This document shows positions 1 through 7,716 of a DNA stretch of 33,776 bases, piece after piece (within the stretch, counting starts at the first letter, position 1; each line of letters opens with the position of its first letter). The translations under genes were made by a program, and so were the position numbers. The DNA comes from an uncultured Clostridia bacterium (lineage in GTDB: Bacteria > Bacillota > Clostridia > UBA1381). The notes under the pieces were generated by a model. The model was not told the origin of the DNA. It did no database searches and saw nothing but the letters and a program-made list of their open reading frames with translations. The stretch covers positions 1-33,776 of the forward strand of contig CANRKO010000015.1 of the NCBI GenBank assembly GCA_947631235.1, in the 5' to 3' direction.

Positions 1-74
1 CGACCCGGATGAGGCTCGAACTCACGACCTCCAGCGTGACAGGCTGGCGTTCTAACCAACTGAACTACCGGGCC
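1..74 (-). tRNA. tRNA-Asp (GTC)
   Basis: Read on the minus strand this folds as a complete cloverleaf. The acceptor stem is GGCCCGG paired with CCGGGTC and the discriminator is G. The anticodon arm is CCAGC-CTGTCAC-GCTGG with anticodon GTC, which reads Asp codons. The T-loop is TTCGAGC. The gene ends at the first base of the window, so whether CCA is encoded cannot be seen. It is the last visible member of a leftward tRNA operon. Confidence 0.95.
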
Positions 75-103
75 ATACGCGTCCGCTTTGCGTCCGCATA
101 CTA

Positions 104-126
104 ACGCGTTTGCGAAGCAAACGCGT
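104..126. repeat. Palindromic spacer between two tRNA genes
   Basis: A 10-base perfect inverted repeat (ACGCGTTTGC / GCAAACGCGT) with a 3-base loop lies between tRNA-Asp and tRNA-Val. Related GCTTTGCG and GCTTCGCA words surround it at 84-150, and a similar TTGCGAAGCAA palindrome occurs near 2120-2133. It may be a small dispersed palindromic element or a processing hairpin in the tRNA precursor. Confidence 0.5.
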
Positions 127-160
127 ACTTACTAATGTGTCTGCTTCGCATCCACATATG

Positions 161-236
161 TGGTGGGAGTTACAGGGCTCGAACCTGTGACATCCTGCTT
201 GTAAGGCAGACGCTCTCCCAGCTGAGCTAAACTCCC
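161..236 (-). tRNA. tRNA-Val (TAC)
   Basis: The minus strand starts GGGAGTT and ends AACTCCC-A-CCA, so the 3' CCA is encoded. The anticodon arm is TCTGC-CTTACAA-GCAGG, giving anticodon TAC for Val. The D-arm GCTC/GAGC and T-arm ACAGG/CCTGT both pair correctly. The gene is transcribed leftward with tRNA-Asp from the promoter at 360-388. Confidence 0.96.
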
Positions 237-250
237 GAATAATTGTCGTT

Positions 251-328
251 CAGCGAACCTGTGAGTAATCCTGCTTGTAAGTTGTCGGTTTTGAAAAACC
301 GACCATCTCCCAGGTGAGCTAAACTCCC
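251..328 (-). pseudogene. Broken tRNA-Val copy in the tRNA operon leader
   Basis: On the minus strand the first 26 bases match the 5' half of the neighbouring tRNA-Val with small changes (D-arm AGCTGGGAGAGC became ACCTGGGAGATG). About 21 unrelated bases then interrupt it with a perfect 9-bp hairpin (GTCGGTTTT / AAAACCGAC, 284-303). After that the copy resumes with CTTACAAGCAGGAT and the T-arm start ACAGGTTCG. The 3' T-stem strand and acceptor strand are missing, so no cloverleaf can form. It lies between the promoter and the intact tRNA-Val and would be transcribed as leader RNA. Confidence 0.75.
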
Positions 329-359
329 AAAATATCGCTCCCTAATCAGCGACTTAATT

Positions 360-388
360 ATTATAGCAGACGGTATCTGGTTTGTCAA
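360..388 (-). promoter_or_regulatory. Consensus promoter of the tRNA operon
   Basis: The minus strand carries TTGACA (383-388) and TATAAT (360-365) separated by exactly 17 bases. This perfect housekeeping-sigma promoter points leftward into the broken and intact tRNA genes, as expected for a strongly expressed stable-RNA operon. Confidence 0.93.
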
Positions 389-464
389 CACTTTTTTTAA
401 TTTTTTTTGAGCCTATTGTCAAACGCTTTTCTATATGATAACATATACTCGGGAGGTGGGTATT

Positions 465-1454
465 ATGCCAAAAGCGAACAATCAAAAGCTGAAAATTTTA
501 TATATAATGAAGATGCTCACGGAGGAGACGGACGAAAATCACGCGCTGTCCGCAACCGAGATAATATCGAGACTTAACGCTCTTGGTATCGAGGCTGAGC
601 GCAAGAGCGTCTACGACGATATTGAAAATCTTAAACTGTTCGGACTGGACATAATATACCGCCGCTTTGAGCCGAAGGGCTACTGCTTGGCGTCTCGTGA
701 TTTTGAGCTGCCGGAGCTGAGACTGCTTGTTGATGCGGTGCAGTCGTCAAAATTCATCACCGAAAAGAAGTCGCGCTCGCTTATCGGCAAAATAGAAAAG
801 CTTGCCGGACGTTACGAGGCGAACGCACTGCACAATCAGGTCACCGTTTTGGGGCGCGTAAAAACAACAAACGAAAGCATATATTATAATGTAGATAAAA
901 TTCACTCGGCTGTGGCGGGAAACGTCAGAATACGCTTTAGGTACTGCGAGTGGACAATCGAGCGTGAGCTGAAACCGAAACGCGGCGGCGCATTGTATGA
1001 GGTCAGTCCGTGGGTTATGACGTGGGACGACGAAAACTACTACCTTATTGCGTTCGACCACGAAAGCGGCGAAATCCGCCATTACCGCGTTGACAAGATG
1101 ATGAACATATCCGTAACGCGTCTGCCGCGCGAGGGCAGGGAGCAATTCGCGGAGTTTGACATAGCCGCGTTCTCGAAAAGGATATTCGGAATGTTCGCGG
1201 GCGAGGAAAAGGAAGTGAAAATCCTTTTTTCAAACAGTCTTATCGGCGTTGTCACAGACCGTTTCGGTACGGACGCGCGTATACAAAAACACGGCGCGGA
1301 CGCGTTTACCGCGACCGTAAATGTAAACGTCAGCGGTCAGTTTTACGGCTGGCTCGCCGCTCTCGGCGGCGGCGCAAAAATATTGTCGCCGAAGGAGGAA
1401 GCCGATAAATTTGCGCGGCATATAAGAAAAATATATCAAAAATACGAACTATAA
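465..1454 (+). CDS. WYL-domain transcriptional regulator (YafY-like)
   Basis: The product is a 329-residue DNA-binding regulator. An N-terminal HTH_11-type winged helix spans about residues 10-70. A WYL domain lies at about 145-225 and shows the hallmark YEVSPWVMTWDDENYYLIAF followed by an HYRVDKM motif; a C-terminal WCX-type region follows. WYL domains are thought to bind small ligands or nucleic acids and to switch the HTH. The ATG at 465 was chosen over an in-frame ATG at 435 because GGGAGGTG sits just upstream of it and the extra residues look non-coding. It is a single gene, divergent from the tRNA operon and followed by the HPr-like gene with its own promoter. The target genes are unknown. 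Confidence 0.9.
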   Translation: MPKANNQKLKILYIMKMLTEETDENHALSATEIISRLNALGIEAERKSVYDDIENLKLFGLDIIYRRFEPKGYCLASRDFELPELRLLVDAVQSSKFITEKKSRSLIGKIEKLAGRYEANALHNQVTVLGRVKTTNESIYYNVDKIHSAVAGNVRIRFRYCEWTIERELKPKRGGALYEVSPWVMTWDDENYYLIAFDHESGEIRHYRVDKMMNISVTRLPREGREQFAEFDIAAFSKRIFGMFAGEEKEVKILFSNSLIGVVTDRFGTDARIQKHGADAFTATVNVNVSGQFYGWLAALGGGAKILSPKEEADKFARHIRKIYQKYEL

Positions 1455-1549
1455 ACCCGTTTTTGAAAAAATCAAGACCAATTTTGTATAAAATTTATGT
1501 AAACCCAACCCCGAAATTCGTCAAAAAGGTAAGATTTGCGTTTTGGTTG

Positions 1550-1577
1550 TTGACAAATTAACCCTTCCGCGTATAAT
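1550..1577 (+). promoter_or_regulatory. Promoter of the HPr-like gene
   Basis: TTGACA (1550-1555) and TATAAT (1572-1577) are separated by 16 bases. They lie 60 bases before the HPr-like start, so that gene is transcribed independently of the WYL regulator. The stretch 1455-1549 shows nothing else. Confidence 0.85.
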
Positions 1578-1637
1578 AAGCATAAATCGCGGATATAATC
1601 CTTAACGATAATTTCCGACAGATTGGAGGAGAACATA

Positions 1638-1895
1638 ATGAAAGAATTTTCTTACACGTTAAAAGACGGGCAGGGTCTCCACGCCGGCGGCGCGGGCAGG
1701 CTCGTTTCCGAGGCGCGAAACTTTAATTCGAATATAAGTATTGTGTATAACGACAGAATTGAAAATCTGAAAAGACTTTTCGCGGTGACGTGTCTCGGCG
1801 CGAAGAAGGGCGATTTCGTGACCGTCCGCGCTCAGGGCGCAGATGAGACCGAAGCCGCAAATGCGCTCGAAAATTATTTCAGAGCGAATTTGTAA
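1638..1895 (+). CDS. Atypical HPr-family phosphocarrier-like protein
   Basis: The protein has 85 residues, the normal HPr length. The start at 1638 is set by GGAGGAG eight bases upstream. The fold signature is clear: GLHA at 13-16 with His15 in the phospho-acceptor position, NLK at 43-45, LGAKKGD at 53-59 and QGADETEA near the end. In standard HPr, His15 is followed by Arg17-Pro18, and Ser46 is the target of HPr kinase. Here positions 17-18 are Gly-Gly and position 46 is Arg. The protein may keep a phosphorylatable histidine but should not respond to HPr kinase, and phosphotransfer may be altered. No PTS enzyme gene is nearby. It is probably a regulatory paralogue rather than the main ptsH product. 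Confidence 0.85.
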   Translation: MKEFSYTLKDGQGLHAGGAGRLVSEARNFNSNISIVYNDRIENLKRLFAVTCLGAKKGDFVTVRAQGADETEAANALENYFRANL

Positions 1896-1924
1896 AAACA
1901 TAAGCGACGGGAGCAAACAATCCC

Positions 1925-2072
1925 GTAGGGGCGACCCTCGCGGTCGCCCGCTACGTAAGGCCCCCTTGTCAAAGGGGGCTGGCGCGCGTAGCGCGACTGG
2001 GGGATTCCTTTTCATTTTTTAAAGGAATCCCTCCACCGCCTTCGGCGGTCCCCCTCCCTTTAACAAGGGAGG
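1925..2072. repeat. Palindromic repeat cluster 1
   Basis: A short hairpin (GGGCGACC / GGTCGCCC, 1928-1950) is followed by two hairpin half-units facing each other. Half-unit 1 has a strong hairpin (GCCCCCTT / AAGGGGGC, 1960-1979), a small hairpin (CGCGC-GTA-GCGCG, 1983-1995) and an end motif GGGATTCCTTT (2001-2011). Half-unit 2 mirrors it with AAAGGAATCCC (2021-2031), ACCGCC-TTC-GGCGGT (2035-2049) and CCTCCCTT / AAGGGAGG (2053-2072). The two end motifs form an 11-bp stem and could terminate the HPr-like transcript. The rest of 1896-2217 holds only scraps of similar palindromic sequence and no gene. Confidence 0.8.
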
Positions 2073-2217
2073 CTAACGGGACTTCGAGGTGAACAACACG
2101 CATAGTGTGTTGTAGGCGTGTTGCGAAGCAACAAACGCCGTAGCAAAACGCCGTCCCCTACACCGATAATTTTTAATTTCGTGCGCCGTAGGGGTTGGCG
2201 CCCCCGACAACCCGTAT

Positions 2218-2988
2218 TCACTTCCCCGCCACAACGACCTTTACGTCGTTTTCGGCGAGAGTTTTTTCCCATTCGTCGGTAAGGCGTTCATCGGTGATAA
2301 ACGTGTCGATCTTATCGAGTCCCGATATGCGCGGCACGCCGAGCTTACCGATTTTATTCTTATCGCACAGGAACACAGCCGACTCGCTGCACGCGAGCAT
2401 GGCTTTTTTTATTTCCGCCTCGCCCTCGCTCGAATCGACAAGCCCGCGCGCGGCGGTAACGCCCTTGCAGGAGAAGAAAAATTTATTCGCGTAATAATTA
2501 TCCCTGATCGTCCGTTCCGCGACGCGTCCGACAAACGACATATTGCGCGGCGTAAGCTCGCCGCCGGTACATACGACGTGTATGTGGTCGCAGTTCGAAA
2601 GCTCCGTCACGATTTTTTCCGCGTTCGTTATGACCGTGAGACCCTTCTTTCCTTTTATGTACCGCGCAAGGTGCCACGCGGACGTACTCGCGTCAAGGAA
2701 AATCGTTTCGCCGTCGCGTATGAGCGACGCGGCGTACTCGCCTATACGCTGCTTGCCCTCGTAATTTATCACGTCGCGCTCCGTTATCGCAAGCTCCGGC
2801 TCGATATTTTCCGCTATCGTCGCGCCGCCGTATGTGCGCACAAGCACGCCCTGTTTTTCGAGTTTTTCCAAATCGCCGCGTATCGTTTCGGACGTCACCT
2901 CAAACTGCTTGGCAAGCTCCGTTACGAGAACGCTTTTTTCTTTATTTATTATCTGCTCTATCCTGTTTCTCCGCTCAACCGCAAGCAT
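2218..2988 (-). CDS. DeoR-family transcriptional repressor
   Basis: This 256-residue protein has the DeoR layout. An N-terminal helix-turn-helix (about residues 1-57) contains VTSETIRGDLEKLEKQG and then the classic RTYGGA. A DeoRC sugar-phosphate sensor domain follows, with FLDASTSAWHLA, TVITNA, TGGELTPRNMSFVG and a CDKNKIGK stretch near the end. Family members repress sugar or nucleoside catabolism genes and are released by a phosphorylated sugar. The start at 2988 (MLAVERRNRIEQI) was preferred to the ATG at 3006, because AAAGGAG lies between them and serves the inner ATG. It is a lone gene with its own promoter, so its regulon cannot be inferred from neighbours. Confidence 0.92.
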   Translation of the reverse strand: MLAVERRNRIEQIINKEKSVLVTELAKQFEVTSETIRGDLEKLEKQGVLVRTYGGATIAENIEPELAITERDVINYEGKQRIGEYAASLIRDGETIFLDASTSAWHLARYIKGKKGLTVITNAEKIVTELSNCDHIHVVCTGGELTPRNMSFVGRVAERTIRDNYYANKFFFSCKGVTAARGLVDSSEGEAEIKKAMLACSESAVFLCDKNKIGKLGVPRISGLDKIDTFITDERLTDEWEKTLAENDVKVVVAGK

Positions 2989-3018
2989 ATATTTACTCCT
3001 TTGCATTATAATGTATAT

Positions 3019-3047
3019 ATTGTATCATGCGCGGACGGTTTTTTCAA
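3019..3047 (-). promoter_or_regulatory. Promoter of the deoR-type gene
   Basis: The minus strand reads TTGAAA (3042-3047), 17 bases, TACAAT (3019-3024), 30 bases before the chosen start codon. It is divergent from the ctsR promoter. Confidence 0.75.
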
Positions 3048-3102
3048 TATAAATACGCGCGTAAAATTCCGTAATGTTCATAAATTGTTAAAATTTTATT
3101 CA

Positions 3103-3130
3103 TTGACAAAAGGAAAAAAGCGAGTATAAT
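3103..3130 (+). promoter_or_regulatory. Promoter of the ctsR-mcsA-mcsB-clpC operon
   Basis: TTGACA (3103-3108) and TATAAT (3125-3130) with a 16-base spacer form a strong housekeeping promoter directly upstream of the CtsR operator. Confidence 0.9.
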
Positions 3131-3141
3131 AATAAATGTAA

Positions 3142-3165
3142 GGTCAAAGAAAGTCAAAGTCAAAA
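3142..3165 (+). promoter_or_regulatory. CtsR operator (heptad repeats)
   Basis: The sequence GGTCAAA-GAA-AGTCAAA (3142-3158) matches the known CtsR box, a tandem heptad with a 3-base spacer. A third partial heptad, GTCAAAA (3159-3165), follows immediately and runs into the ribosome site. The operator covers the start of the transcript, where bound CtsR would block its own operon. Confidence 0.93.
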
Positions 3166-3179
3166 AGGAGATGAGTAAA

Positions 3180-3620
3180 ATGGGAATGTCAGACAGAATT
3201 GAGGCGTTCATAACGGAGCTGCTTAAAGACGACACCGACGAATGGCTGGAATTAAAGCGAAACGAGCTTGCCTCGGTTTTCGGCTGCGCTCCCTCTCAGA
3301 TAAATTACGTTATACAGACGAGGTTTTCGCCCGAAAGGGGTTACGCGGTCGAGTCGCGGCGCGGCGGCGGCGGTTGTCTTAAAATAAGACGAATACGCAG
3401 CGCGGACGGACTTACGCGTCACACGATAGAGCTTACGGGCGACAGTCTCGACGAAAAAACGGCGAGAGGATTTATAACGAACCTGCTAAGACAGGACGTT
3501 ACGGACGAAAAAACGGCAAGGCTTATGACGAGCGCAATAACGGACAGCACTCTCGGCGCTTTCCCCGAGCGCGACAAGGTAAGAGCGAAAATACTTAAAA
3601 ATATGCTGAGCGTGCTTTAG
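3180..3620 (+). CDS. ctsR: Class III stress-response repressor CtsR
   Basis: The 146-residue protein aligns along its length with CtsR of Bacillus (about 154 residues). The N-terminal winged helix includes LKRNELASVFGCAPSQINYVIQTRF, and the beta-wing shows ERGYAVESRRGGGGCLKI with the DNA-binding glycine loop. The C-terminal dimer domain ends ERDKVRAKILKNML. CtsR represses clp and mcs genes; on heat stress it loses DNA binding and is removed through McsB and Clp proteases. The ATG at 3180 sits nine bases after AAGGAG; the ATG at 3171 abuts the ribosome site and is unlikely. It is the first gene of the operon, with its own operator at 3142-3165. Confidence 0.96.
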   Translation: MGMSDRIEAFITELLKDDTDEWLELKRNELASVFGCAPSQINYVIQTRFSPERGYAVESRRGGGGCLKIRRIRSADGLTRHTIELTGDSLDEKTARGFITNLLRQDVTDEKTARLMTSAITDSTLGAFPERDKVRAKILKNMLSVL

Positions 3621-3664
3621 CGCGGGAAAAGCAGTGACGGTTACGATTAAGGAGGAATGTTAAA

Positions 3665-4045
3665 ATGTTTGATTTATTTTCTGATTTCTTTAACGATTTC
3701 GGCGGGTTTGACGTGTTTATGCAGCCCGCGGTAAGCAAGGAGGAAAAGAAGTGTCCGGTGTGCGGTCACACGTACTCGGACTTCCGCAGGACGGGCAAAA
3801 TCGGGTGCGGCGAATGTTACAAGGTGTTCCGCGCGCCGATTACGGAGACGTTAAGGCGCGTACAGCCGTCCGTCACGCACACGGGAAAAATACCGTCGAA
3901 GTCCGGCGAGGAGCTTAAGTTAAAGAGACGGTACGAGTCGCTTAAACAGGAGCTCAGCGCGGCGGTAAAAAATGAGGATTACGAAACGGCTGCAAAGCTG
4001 CACAAGCAGATCCGCGAAATTGAAAACGAGGTGAAACAGTCATGA
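3665..4045 (+). CDS. mcsA: McsA, zinc-finger activator of the arginine kinase McsB (short form)
   Basis: The protein has 126 residues against about 185 in Bacillus. It contains one zinc-binding pair, CPVCGHTYSDFRRTGKIGC followed by GECY (about residues 30-52), and a C-terminal UVR coiled-coil (YESLKQELSAAVKNEDYETA, about 90-122). Standard McsA has two zinc modules, and here the N-terminal one is missing. McsA activates McsB and acts as an adaptor for ClpC. The start at 3665 follows AAGGAGG. The stop overlaps the mcsB start by 4 bases, which implies translational coupling. The shortened N-terminus begins with a good ribosome site, so it looks like a natural short form rather than damage. Confidence 0.93.
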   Translation: MFDLFSDFFNDFGGFDVFMQPAVSKEEKKCPVCGHTYSDFRRTGKIGCGECYKVFRAPITETLRRVQPSVTHTGKIPSKSGEELKLKRRYESLKQELSAAVKNEDYETAAKLHKQIREIENEVKQS

Positions 4046-5040
4046 TTTGGTACAAGGACAATAATTCGGACATAGCGGTTTCGACAAGAATACGTCTTGC
4101 GCGAAATCTCGACAAAACGCCGTTCCCCAACGCTCTCGGCGACACGAAGGAGGTCACGGAACGTATCAAGAACGCGGTTTTGTCAAGCAACTCGACGCTC
4201 GCGAAGGATTTCGACTTCATAGACCTCGACCAAACTCCCGCGATACGCAAGCAGGAAATGGCTGAAAAGCACCTTATAAGCCCCGATATGTGCGGCGGCA
4301 AGGGTCGGTCGGTACTCGTGAGCAAGGACGAGACGATGAGCATCATGCTCATGGAGGAGGATCACATACGCCTGCAGATAATACAGAGCGGCTACGCGCT
4401 CGACGAAGCGTACAAGACGGCGAGCAGGGTCGACGACGTTATAGAGGAGTCGCTCACATACGCGTTTGACAATGAGTTCGGCTACCTCACAGCCTGCCCC
4501 ACCAACACCGGCACGGGTATGAGAGCGTCGGTAATGCTCCATCTTCCCGCGCTGACGATGACGGAGAATATAAACCGCGTCATCTCGTCGGCGGGCAGTC
4601 TCGGTATCGAGGTGCGCGGACTGTACGGCGAGGGTACGAAGGCTTACGGCTGCCTGTACCAAATCTCAAACCGTTCGACACTCGGCATATCCGAGGAAAA
4701 GTCGCTCGAACGGCTTAAGAGTACGGTTGACAGGATCGTCGATATGGAAAACAAGGCGCGTGAGGCGTTAAAGACAAACAGTGCGGACGCGCTCGCGGAC
4801 AAGGTGTACCGTTCGTACGGAATACTGAAGTACGCGAGAAATATGTCGTCAGCCGAAGCAAAATCGCTTTTATCCGATGTAATGCTCGGCGCAGATATGG
4901 GTATACTTTCCTTTAAGGGCAAGGTAACGCCGCTCGAATGTATGGTAATGACGGAACCGGCGCTTATCTGCGGCGGCGAGGAGCTTAAACCCGAGGACAG
5001 AGACAGAAAACGCGCGGAATTTATCCGCGGTAATATTTGA
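4042..5040 (+). CDS. mcsB: Protein arginine kinase McsB
   Basis: The 332-residue protein belongs to the phosphagen (guanidino) kinase family. It carries STRIRLARNL at the N-terminus, the catalytic loop CPTNTGTGMRASV and a C-terminal RDRKRA stretch resembling the allosteric phosphoarginine site. McsB phosphorylates arginines on misfolded proteins and on CtsR, and phosphoarginine is the degradation tag read by ClpC. Its start overlaps the mcsA stop (ATGA), so the two partners are probably made in fixed ratio. The length is slightly below the usual 350-360 residues, mainly at the C-terminus. Confidence 0.95.
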   Translation: MIWYKDNNSDIAVSTRIRLARNLDKTPFPNALGDTKEVTERIKNAVLSSNSTLAKDFDFIDLDQTPAIRKQEMAEKHLISPDMCGGKGRSVLVSKDETMSIMLMEEDHIRLQIIQSGYALDEAYKTASRVDDVIEESLTYAFDNEFGYLTACPTNTGTGMRASVMLHLPALTMTENINRVISSAGSLGIEVRGLYGEGTKAYGCLYQISNRSTLGISEEKSLERLKSTVDRIVDMENKAREALKTNSADALADKVYRSYGILKYARNMSSAEAKSLLSDVMLGADMGILSFKGKVTPLECMVMTEPALICGGEELKPEDRDRKRAEFIRGNI

Positions 5041-5082
5041 CGGTATGCCGCAGTGCGGCGTACATAAAGGAGGTTGATTGTT

Positions 5083-7551
5083 ATGTTATTTTCAAACTTT
5101 ACCGAAAAAGCGCGGATTGCGATTAACGAGGCGCATGACGCGGCATGTGAAATGGGAAACAACTACATAGGCAGCGAGCATCTGCTTATGGGTCTTATAC
5201 GCGAGGGCAGCGGCGTCGCCGCGAAGGCTCTCGAAAGTGCGGACGTTACGGAAGAAAAAGTCGCGGAGAAAATCAACGAGTATTTTGACTCCGGCGAACC
5301 TCTCCCGAAGGACACGGAACTTGCGCTCACGCCGCGCTCGAAAAGGCTCTTGGAGGTAAGCGCGTATGAGGCTCAACGGCTCGGTCACCGCTACATCGGC
5401 ACGGAACATCTGCTCATGGCGATTATCCGTGACGGCGACGGCGTTGCCGCTAAAATTCTTACCGAACTCGGCGTTAATATAAGAAGTTTTTACGCCGACA
5501 TCGTACACTCGCTTGACAACGCGCAGGACGGCGGCGAAACGGGTTACGCTCCCGAAACGGGTTCGGGCTACAAGCCGAGCGGACGCACGAAAACGCCGAC
5601 GCTCGACCAGTTCGGCAGAGATTTCACGCAGATTGCGAAGGACAACAAGTTTGACCCCGTAATCGGCAGAAGTAACGAGATCGAGAGAGTTATACAGATA
5701 CTCTCGCGCCGCACAAAAAACAACCCCTGCCTTATCGGCGAGCCGGGCGTGGGCAAGACAGCAGTTATCGAGGGTCTTGCGCAGAGAATTGCGGCGGGCG
5801 ACGTTCCCGAGCCGCTTAAAACGAAAAGGCTCGTGTCGGTAGATTTGTCGAGCATGGTAGCGGGCGCGAAGTACCGCGGCGAGTTTGAGGAAAGACTTAA
5901 AAAGGTAATCAAAGAGGTACTCGACGCGCAGAACGTTATTCTGTTCGTCGATGAGTTCCATACCATTGTCGGCGCGGGCGCGGCGGAAGGCTCGATGGAC
6001 GCGTCGAACATATTAAAGCCGTTCCTCGCGAGGGGCGAGCTGCAGCTTATCGGCGCGACGACGCTTAAAGAGTACAAGAAGTATATCGAAAAGGACGCGG
6101 CTCTCGAAAGACGTTTCCAGCCGGTACAAGTCGGCGAGCCGACCGAGGAGGAGACGGTCGAGATTTTGAAGGGTATACGCGACCGTTACGAAGCGCACCA
6201 CAGCGTTACAATCACCGACGATGCGCTCAAAGCTGCCGCGAAGATGTCGGCGCGCTACATTACCGACAGATTTTTGCCCGACAAAGCGATCGACCTTATC
6301 GACGAAGCGGCGTCAAAGAAGCGTCTCGGCTCGCAGACAGAACCCGAGGAGCTTAAGGAAAAGGAAAAGCGCATGGAAAAGCTGCTCTCCGAAAAGCAGG
6401 AAGCGGTAACGGCGCAGGACTACGAAAAAGCGGCGCAGATACGCGACGAGGAAAAAGCTCTTCAGGAGGAAATCAAAAAACTCACAGCCGACTGGAAGGG
6501 TACAGGCTCGTCGTCGGGTCTCACCGTAACGGAGGACGACATTGCCGAAATTCTTTCCGATTGGACGCACATTCCCGCGTCGCGGCTTAAAGAAGAGGAA
6601 ATGGAAAAGCTGCGTAACCTCGAAACCGTACTCCATGCCCGCGTTATCGGTCAGAACGAAGCTGTGACGGCTGTCGCGAAGGCGATAAAGCGCGGCAGAG
6701 CCGGACTTAAAGACCCGAAACGTCCGATAGGCTCGTTCCTGTTCTTAGGTCCTACTGGCGTCGGTAAAACTGAACTTTCAAAGGCACTCGCGGAGGCGAT
6801 GTTCGGCAGCGAAAACTCGCTTATCAGAATTGATATGTCAGAGTACATGGAGAAACACGCCGTATCGAAGTTTATCGGTTCGCCCCCGGGATATGTCGGC
6901 TTTGAGGAGGGCGGTCAACTCACCGAGAGAATAAGGAAAAACCCGTACTCGGTAATCCTGTTCGACGAAATCGAGAAGGCGCATCCCGACGTGTTCAACA
7001 TCATGCTGCAAATTCTCGACGACGGTATCCTCACCGACGCGCAGGGCAGGAAGGTTGACTTTAAGAACACCGTTATCATTATGACCTCGAACCTCGGCGC
7101 GAAGGAAATTCTCGGAAATATGTCGTCAAAGCTCGGTTTCAAGACCGATGGCGCGGCTGACAGCGGAAAAACGGAGCACGAGAAAATCAAGGAAAAGGTA
7201 ATGGACGAGGTAAAGAGAGCGTTCAAGCCCGAATTCCTCAACAGAATCGACGATATTATCGTGTTCGACCGTCTCACCGAGGACAACATCAAGGATATTG
7301 CGAGACTTATGCTGAAATCGCTTGCGGAAAGACTTAAGGCGAACGACATCACGGTCGCGTTCTCGGACGAGGCTGTCGGCAAAATCGCGAAGTCCGGCTT
7401 TGACCCCGTGTACGGCGCGAGACCGTTAAGACGCGCAATACAGAACGAGATAGAGGATATGCTGTCCGACGAGATCATAGGCGGCAGCGTAAAAAGCGGC
7501 GACAGCGTAACGGTCGACGTTAAGGACGATAAGTTCACCGTCGTAAAATAA
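5083..7551 (+). CDS. clpC: AAA+ unfoldase ClpC
   Basis: The 822-residue protein has the full ClpC layout. Two Clp-N repeats fill about residues 1-145. The first AAA+ module has Walker [10 protein letters not shown] and Walker [15 protein letters not shown]-containing middle domain lies at about 415-455 ([22 protein letters not shown]). The second AAA+ module has GPTGVGKTE and [11 protein letters not shown], and an LGF loop for docking to ClpP follows at SKLGFK. A D2-small domain ends the chain. ClpC unfolds phosphoarginine-tagged substrates for ClpP. The ATG at 5083 follows AAAGGAGGT; a TTG at 5074 overlaps the ribosome site and was rejected. This is the last gene of the ctsR operon; radA, often next in Bacilli, is absent. 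Confidence 0.97.
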   Translation: MLFSNFTEKARIAINEAHDAACEMGNNYIGSEHLLMGLIREGSGVAAKALESADVTEEKVAEKINEYFDSGEPLPKDTELALTPRSKRLLEVSAYEAQRLGHRYIGTEHLLMAIIRDGDGVAAKILTELGVNIRSFYADIVHSLDNAQDGGETGYAPETGSGYKPSGRTKTPTLDQFGRDFTQIAKDNKFDPVIGRSNEIERVIQILSRRTKNNPCLIGEPGVGKTAVIEGLAQRIAAGDVPEPLKTKRLVSVDLSSMVAGAKYRGEFEERLKKVIKEVLDAQNVILFVDEFHTIVGAGAAEGSMDASNILKPFLARGELQLIGATTLKEYKKYIEKDAALERRFQPVQVGEPTEEETVEILKGIRDRYEAHHSVTITDDALKAAAKMSARYITDRFLPDKAIDLIDEAASKKRLGSQTEPEELKEKEKRMEKLLSEKQEAVTAQDYEKAAQIRDEEKALQEEIKKLTADWKGTGSSSGLTVTEDDIAEILSDWTHIPASRLKEEEMEKLRNLETVLHARVIGQNEAVTAVAKAIKRGRAGLKDPKRPIGSFLFLGPTGVGKTELSKALAEAMFGSENSLIRIDMSEYMEKHAVSKFIGSPPGYVGFEEGGQLTERIRKNPYSVILFDEIEKAHPDVFNIMLQILDDGILTDAQGRKVDFKNTVIIMTSNLGAKEILGNMSSKLGFKTDGAADSGKTEHEKIKEKVMDEVKRAFKPEFLNRIDDIIVFDRLTEDNIKDIARLMLKSLAERLKANDITVAFSDEAVGKIAKSGFDPVYGARPLRRAIQNEIEDMLSDEIIGGSVKSGDSVTVDVKDDKFTVVK

Positions 7552-7566
7552 TAAATCCACTGCGGT

Positions 7567-7602
7567 GCGGTGCGGCGCAAAGCCGTTTCCGTGCCGCTTT
7601 TT
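7567..7602 (+). terminator. Terminator of the ctsR-clpC operon
   Basis: GCGGTGCGG (7567-7575) can pair with CCGTGCCGC (7589-7597), with two G-U pairs and a 13-base loop, and TTTTT follows. This is a plausible intrinsic terminator about 15 bases after the clpC stop. Confidence 0.7.
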
Positions 7603-7623
7603 GCGTGGCGTGTGTGCAAATTA

Positions 7624-7652
7624 TTTACAACGGCTGAAAAATATGATATGAT
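7624..7652 (+). promoter_or_regulatory. Promoter of the Bro-N/SLH gene pair
   Basis: TTTACA (7624-7629), a 17-base spacer and TATGAT (7647-7652) lie 65 bases before the Bro-N gene. Together with the upstream terminator this defines a new transcription unit. Confidence 0.7.
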
Positions 7653-7716
7653 AATATTACGGCATTACAAATGACAAGAGCAAAGGGATATTGTGTTGAA
7701 TTACGGAGGAAAAATA

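Noticed and set aside
251-328. A possible tRNA with anticodon TCA (suppressor or selenocysteine)
   Set aside because: The inserted hairpin could present TCA, but the D-arm, T-arm 3' strand and acceptor 3' strand do not pair, and the length does not fit a selenocysteine tRNA.
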